Assembly (NCBI GenBank): GCA_030603265.1
Contig: JAUVYD010000035.1
Coordinates: 1-9,102, forward strand
DNA from: Dehalococcoidia bacterium
Lineage (GTDB): Bacteria > Chloroflexota > Dehalococcoidia > GIF9 > AB-539-J10
Length of the DNA stretch: 9,102 nt
Direction of reading: 5' to 3'
This document shows positions 6,135 through 9,102 of this stretch, one piece after another (the stretch's first letter is position 1; the number at the start of each line of letters is the position of its first letter). Both the position numbers and the translations under genes were made by a program. The notes beneath the pieces are model-generated. The model ran no database searches, was not told the origin of the DNA, and saw only the letters and a list, made by a program, of their open reading frames with translations.

Positions 6135-7286
6135 CTAGAACACCGTGCCAGTTGTCCAGATGTCGGGGTAGGCCCCGTAGTTGAGTACCTCTGCCTTCGT
6201 CTGGCGGCCCGAGGCCACTCTGAGAGTCTCCTGGTAGAGCTGCGCGCCCAATGTCTCGAGGGAGGCGTCTCCGAATATGTCGACCAGGATGTCTATGTGC
6301 TCGGAGAGGTGCTCTGCCGTGCGGGGGTTTGCTGTCACCTTGAGGACGGGCACGAACGGGAAGCCCTGCGGTGCACCGAGGCCGGTCGCAAACACGATTA
6401 TCTGGGCGCCGGCTGCGGCAAGCGCAGTGACGGCCTTCGGCTCCTGGCCCGGGCCATCGAGAATGAAGAGTCCTTTCCCGGGCGGACGTTCGCCGTGGAT
6501 GAGGACTCCCTGGATGGGTGTGGTGCCGCCCTTCACTATGGCGCCGAGCGACTTCTCTTCGATAGTTGTTAGCCCGCCCGCGATGTTGCCGCGCGACGGA
6601 TTAGCTCCGCGGATGTCGACGCCGAGGATGGCCGCACGCTTCTCCACGTCCGCGACGATGTCGAATATCTTCTGGCCTATGGCCTCGGTTGCGGCCCTCC
6701 GGCAGAGGATGTGCTCGGTGCCGAGCATCTCGGGGGTCTCCCCGAAAACGCAGGTGCCCCCGGCCTGCACGACGAGGTCACACATGGCGCCTACGGCAGG
6801 GTTGGCGGCGATGCCCTGCGTGGTATCTGAGGCGCCGCACTTGATGCCGATGAGTAGATTGGAGTCGTCGACTTCCTCCCTCTGGAGCTCGGAAATCGCC
6901 GTGAGCATCCCTCGTGCTATCCGTGACCCCTCTTCGAACGCCTTACTGGCGCCGCCAATCTCCTGGATGACCACCCGCTCGACTGGCTTCCCTGTGCGTG
7001 CAATCGCCTGCTGGATGTGGTCCACAGGCCCCTCACACCCCAGGCTCACGAGCAGGACGGCCCCAAGGTTCGGATTGGCTCCGAGGCCGATGAGCGTCCT
7101 GTGTACGTGTGCCATGTCAGGGCCGGGATTGCCGCAGCCTTGCTGGTGTGTGAATGACACGGTGCCGGGCACCCTATCCGATATCCATTTCGCCACGTCG
7201 TTGGCGCATGTGACTGTGGAGATGATTCCCACGTGGTTTCGCACGCCGACCGCGCCGTCGGCTCGCCTGTATCCTAGAAAGCTCAT
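6135..7286 (-). CDS. UxaA-family dehydratase large subunit (altronate/galactarate dehydratase, sulfolactate lyase SuyB-like), paralogue 1
   Basis: A 383-residue large-subunit protein of the altronate/galactarate dehydratase family, first gene of the minus-strand cluster. Seen: GYRRADGAVGVRN (5-17), TVTC27, FTHQQGC51, NPNLGAVLLVSLGCE (71-85), KCGASDTTQGIAANPAVG (149-166), GANPSRGNIAGGLTTIEEKS (227-246), TGLGAPQGF (301-309) and PVLKVTAN (313-320). All four cysteines shared by the family segment (27, 51, 84, 150) are present. The usual TGRG is TGLG, losing an arginine that paralogue 2 keeps, and the DxDxNAG block reads HIDILVDIFGDA. The frame is open further to an ATG at 7361, but ATG 7286 is preferred: it has GGAGG just upstream and gives an N-terminus (MSFLGYRRADG) that aligns with paralogue 2 (MEFLGYRRQDG). 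No SAF domain is fused. The altered motifs suggest a different substrate, or a non-catalytic partner of paralogue 2. Confidence 0.9.
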   Translation of the reverse strand: MSFLGYRRADGAVGVRNHVGIISTVTCANDVAKWISDRVPGTVSFTHQQGCGNPGPDMAHVHRTLIGLGANPNLGAVLLVSLGCEGPVDHIQQAIARTGKPVERVVIQEIGGASKAFEEGSRIARGMLTAISELQREEVDDSNLLIGIKCGASDTTQGIAANPAVGAMCDLVVQAGGTCVFGETPEMLGTEHILCRRAATEAIGQKIFDIVADVEKRAAILGVDIRGANPSRGNIAGGLTTIEEKSLGAIVKGGTTPIQGVLIHGERPPGKGLFILDGPGQEPKAVTALAAAGAQIIVFATGLGAPQGFPFVPVLKVTANPRTAEHLSEHIDILVDIFGDASLETLGAQLYQETLRVASGRQTKAEVLNYGAYPDIWTTGTVF

Positions 7287-7290
7287 CGCA

Positions 7291-7295
7291 CCTCC
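7291..7295 (-). promoter_or_regulatory. Ribosome binding site deciding the start of UxaA-family paralogue 1
   Basis: The minus strand reads GGAGG four bases before the ATG at 7286. The spacing is short, but no comparable site precedes the upstream in-frame ATG at 7361, and the shorter protein begins exactly like its paralogue. The 25 extra residues of the longer frame show no family likeness. Confidence 0.65.
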
Positions 7296-7301
7296 GTTTG
7301 T

Positions 7302-7417
7302 AGTCAAGCCTCTGCGCGATTCGGGGTGGTCTGCTCCGATTGGCTCAGGCGCTCCCCTCACAAGCGCAGGATGGTGAAGGTGACATCGTAGTCGGAGCCA
7401 GGTGCGCAGTCAAGCCT
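7302..7417. repeat. Direct repeat AGTCAAGCCT upstream of UxaA-family paralogue 1
   Basis: The 10-mer AGTCAAGCCT occurs at 7302-7311 and again at 7408-7417, 106 bases apart. The second copy contains the reverse of the candidate -35 box (TTGACT); the first lies just upstream of the ribosome site. It could be an operator pair or chance. Confidence 0.35.
7385..7413 (-). promoter_or_regulatory. Candidate sigma70-type promoter for the UxaA-family gene cluster
   Basis: On the minus strand TTGACT (7413-7408; five of six) is followed after exactly 17 bases by TACGAT (7390-7385; four of six). It lies about 100 bases before the ATG at 7286, so transcription would begin near 7378, downstream of the ATG at 7361 only by position on the other side; the resulting leader would still contain that upstream ATG, but it lacks a ribosome site. 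This is the best-matching minus-strand promoter in the window. Confidence 0.45.
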
Positions 7418-7454
7418 GCTTCGGGCGCCCGTGCCCTGCACGTACGACTGTCAA

Positions 7455-7463
7455 TGGTATAAT
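7455..7463 (+). promoter_or_regulatory. Extended -10 promoter of the tRNA nucleotidyltransferase gene
   Basis: TGGTATAAT is a perfect TATAAT (7458-7463) with the TGn extension that replaces the need for a -35 box; no good -35 match is present 16-18 bases upstream. Transcription would start about 7470, giving a leader of only some 14 nt. The purine run GAGGGA (7468-7473) lies at that point, so it may be only partly in the message. Confidence 0.6.
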
Positions 7464-7483
7464 CGGCGAGGGATGCTTCGGAA

Positions 7484-8743
7484 ATGAACCTGTCAGCTGA
7501 ACTCGAGAGGTGGCTGCCGGCTCCAACGCGTGAGCTGCTGACACGGATTGGCTGTTGTGCCGCGCAGAAGGGCTACCGTGCCTGCCTGGTTGGAGGGGCC
7601 GTTCGTGACCTTCTGCTGGGCGAGAGCAGCCTTGACCTGGATATAGTTATCGAGGGCGACGCACTCGACATTGCCCGTTCCTTCGGGACATCCGGAAGCC
7701 CCGCGCCAGTGCTCCACGAGAGGTTCGGGACGGCTACCCTCACATCCGGTTCCTTCCGTGTGGACCTCGCGACGGCACGGAAGGAGTCGTATCACAGTCC
7801 CGGGGCGCTGCCGTCCGTGCGCCCGGGGAGCATCGAGGAGGACCTTCTGAGACGCGACTTCACGATAAACGCGATGGCCGTCCGTCTCGGCACGGCAGGG
7901 CACGGTGAACTTGTCGACCCGTATGGAGGCAGGGGCGACCTGCAGCACGGTCTTCTCAGAGTGCTGCACGAGGCAAGCTTCAAGGACGATGCAACCAGGA
8001 TACTTCGTGGTGTGCGCTATGAGCAGCGTCTTGGATTCGCATTCGAGAAGTCATCGCTTGAGCTGCTGGCGCGTGAGCTTCTGTACGTGAGGAGCATCAG
8101 TGGCGACCGCCTGCGACATGAGATAGAGCACATGCTTGCAGAGCGTGAGCCTGAGTATATGCTGTGGCGGCTCGACACCCTCGGAGTGCTTGCTGCAATC
8201 GATGAGTCCCTGGGCTTCGGCCCAGGCCAGTTCGAGGCCTTCCGACACGCGAAGACGAATCAACTGTCTGCCGTGCGGTTACAGTCGGTCCTGTGGTGTG
8301 TGCTCGGGTGGGGGCTTGATAAGGAGGGATTGGCATCAGTGGCGACCCGGTTGAATCTGCCTGGCCGCCTGCTTGGGCCGATGCAGGATAGCTTCGCACT
8401 TCGTGTTTTCGAGGCGGACCTGGACAGGCCGAGCCTGAGGCCAAGCGACGTGGCTGGTCTCCTGTGCGACAAGAGCACCGCGTCGCTCTTGGCAGCAGAG
8501 TTGCTGTACGGGCGCCCTCTCGCTCGGTCGCGAGTCTCTCTCTACCTCACTCGCCTGCGGCATATCCGTCCCGCCCTGGACGGGCGGATGCTGCGGCAAC
8601 TTGGCTTCGTGGAAGGGCCCGCTATCGGCTCGGCTCTGGCAAGGCTCCGTGAGGCGCGGTTGAACGGAGAGGTTGGCTCGAGGGAGGAGGAAGTGGAGAT
8701 GGCGCAGCGCATTCTCGCCGGAGGGCCGGGAACAAGCTCCTAG
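7484..8743 (+). CDS. cca: tRNA nucleotidyltransferase / poly(A) polymerase family, class II (CCA- or A-adding)
   Basis: A 419-residue cytoplasmic enzyme that adds CCA, or its terminal A, to tRNA 3' ends. Seen in order: LVGGAVRDLLLG (35-46), the catalytic DxD at Asp51 and Asp53 in DLDIVIEGDA, FRVDLATARKESY (91-103) with Asp94 as probable third carboxylate, EEDLLRRDFTINAMAV (118-133), DPYGG (145-149), DDATRILRGVRYEQRLGF (168-185) corresponding to the nucleotide-selecting EDxxR motif, and SGDRLRHEIEHML (206-218). The rest is a helical tRNA-binding tail without an HD or CBS domain that I can see. The wording DLATARKESYxxPGALP and RVLHEASF resembles, from memory, the A-adding enzymes of organisms that split CC- and A-addition between two proteins; a full CCA activity is equally possible. 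It is transcribed away from the acid-utilisation cluster and is not functionally tied to it. Confidence 0.93.
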   Translation: MNLSAELERWLPAPTRELLTRIGCCAAQKGYRACLVGGAVRDLLLGESSLDLDIVIEGDALDIARSFGTSGSPAPVLHERFGTATLTSGSFRVDLATARKESYHSPGALPSVRPGSIEEDLLRRDFTINAMAVRLGTAGHGELVDPYGGRGDLQHGLLRVLHEASFKDDATRILRGVRYEQRLGFAFEKSSLELLARELLYVRSISGDRLRHEIEHMLAEREPEYMLWRLDTLGVLAAIDESLGFGPGQFEAFRHAKTNQLSAVRLQSVLWCVLGWGLDKEGLASVATRLNLPGRLLGPMQDSFALRVFEADLDRPSLRPSDVAGLLCDKSTASLLAAELLYGRPLARSRVSLYLTRLRHIRPALDGRMLRQLGFVEGPAIGSALARLREARLNGEVGSREEEVEMAQRILAGGPGTSS

Positions 8744-8911
8744 GAGTCTGTCGGAATAAGCACACTGACGGTGAGGCTACACAGCGTAGGGCAGGGTTGG
8801 CGCGCCACTTCACGAAGGCCGGGAGTGCGCGAAGCGCGGAATGTAGATACCGTCTTGGATGTCAAGATTGATTCATGGCGAGGGTGGCAAGGGCATGGCC
8901 GTGGTTCGTGC

Positions 8912-8935
8912 TGTAGGGGCACGTTGCACGTGCCC
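8912..8935 (+). repeat. Palindromic repeat unit 1
   Basis: TGTAGGGG followed by a perfect hairpin with an 8-bp stem (8917-8924 with 8928-8935) and a 3-nt loop. Confidence 0.7.
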
Positions 8936-8957
8936 GGTGGACGCGAGGCGGTCCGAA

Positions 8958-8984
8958 TGTAGGGGCAGGCCTCTGCGCCTGCCC
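8958..8984 (+). repeat. Palindromic repeat unit 2
   Basis: TGTAGGGG followed by a perfect hairpin with an 8-bp stem (8963-8970 with 8977-8984) and a 6-nt loop. Same orientation as unit 1, different arm sequence. Confidence 0.7.
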
Positions 8985-9054
8985 GTGGTGGGGGAGATGG
9001 ATGCAGGTGGAGGTGTTGGCACAACCAACCGTCGACGGTGCACAAACCCGTGGC

Positions 9055-9081
9055 GGGTGGACGCGGAGGTCCGCCCCTACA
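9055..9081 (-). repeat. Palindromic repeat unit 3 (inverted)
   Basis: The reverse strand reads TGTAGGGG from 9081, then an 8-bp stem with one C-A mismatch (9076-9069 with 9062-9055) and a 6-nt loop. Opposite orientation to units 1 and 2. Confidence 0.65.
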
Positions 9082-9102
9082 ATGGAACACCACCCAACCC
9101 CG

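Larger units (their letters stand above)
8912..9081. repeat. Cluster of TGTAGGGGC palindromic repeats, MITE-like layout
   Basis: Three copies of TGTAGGGG each open a hairpin. Unit 1 (8912-8935): GGGCACGT, loop TGC, ACGTGCCC, perfect 8-bp stem. Unit 2 (8958-8984): GGGCAGGC, loop CTCTGC, GCCTGCCC, perfect 8-bp stem. Unit 3 is inverted (9055-9081): GGGTGGAC, loop GCGGAG, GTCCGCCC, ending in CCCCTACA, 8-bp stem with one mismatch. A second shared motif, GGTGGACGCG, follows unit 1 (8937-8946) and recurs inside unit 3 (9056-9065). The outer units thus form short terminal inverted repeats around about 170 bp. Stem sequences differ while pairing is kept, showing that structure is maintained. Confidence 0.75.
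8744..9102. other. Non-coding right end, rich in palindromic repeats
   Basis: No gene is supported in these 359 nt. The first 165 nt after the nucleotidyltransferase stop hold no clear terminator. From 8912 to 9081 there is a cluster of three hairpin repeat units (listed separately). The few open frames are low-complexity shadows without a ribosome site. Confidence 0.6.

Noticed and set aside
7287..7361. N-terminal extension of UxaA-family paralogue 1 from the ATG at 7361
   Set aside because: The extra 25 residues have no counterpart in the paralogue; ATG 7286 has GGAGG upstream and the matching N-terminus.
6277..7377. A 366-codon plus-strand open frame
   Set aside because: It mirrors the UxaA-family gene in a GC-rich region; the product is a Pro/Ser/Arg-rich shadow, while the minus strand carries all family motifs.
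8737..8746. Palindrome CTCCTAGGAG across the stop codon of the tRNA nucleotidyltransferase gene
   Set aside because: It has no loop and no T-run, and part of it is coding, so it is not a terminator; most likely chance.
8744..8760. GAGTCTGTCGGAATAAG after the nucleotidyltransferase, resembling an insertion-sequence end
   Set aside because: The likeness is only from memory, and no inverted partner or transposase remnant is in the window.

Overview
This is a bacterial, GC-rich window holding six genes on the minus strand that look like a carboxylic-acid uptake and catabolism locus, and one unrelated housekeeping gene on the plus strand. No gene here proves the taxon. The binding protein is a lipoprotein with a long acidic Ala/Pro/Glu linker, the genes have strong AGGAGG-type ribosome sites, and the right edge carries hairpin repeats of a TGTAGGGGC type. 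From general recollection these together suggest Chloroflexota (perhaps Dehalococcoidia-like). That is an inference.

Layout, in the direction of minus-strand transcription (right to left): a UxaA-family dehydratase large subunit (7286-6135); a 388-nt gap; a second, paralogous UxaA-family large subunit (5746-4598); a 328-nt gap; then a complete TRAP transporter, with the binding lipoprotein DctP (4269-3118), a 78-nt spacer holding a strong hairpin, the small permease DctQ (3039-2527) and, two bases later, the large permease DctM (2524-1178, GTG start). A GC hairpin terminator (1142-1165) follows. After a 365-nt gap comes an FAD-linked GlcD/D-lactate-dehydrogenase-type oxidase (812 to the left edge, cut off at 270 residues). 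The oxidase has no stop within the window.

On the plus strand, a class II tRNA nucleotidyltransferase (7484-8743) is expressed divergently from a near-perfect extended -10 promoter. The 359 nt after it contain no gene but hold three hairpin units of a TGTAGGGGC-type palindromic repeat (8912-9081), the outer two facing each other like the ends of a small non-autonomous element.

Working model (inference): the TRAP system, which resembles the 2-oxoacid/mannitol/chloroaromatic subclass (TakP/FcbT type), imports an organic acid. The UxaA-type enzymes dehydrate (or eliminate from) a hydroxylated or sulfonated acid, and the GlcD-type flavoprotein oxidises a 2-hydroxyacid. Candidate substrates are sugar acids (altronate/galactarate type), sulfolactate-like compounds, or lactate/glycolate-like acids; the sequence does not choose between them. 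Odd points are two large subunits in tandem with no SAF-domain small subunit in the window, altered signature motifs in both, and separate candidate promoters before several genes with a shared TAC-N-AT -10 box.
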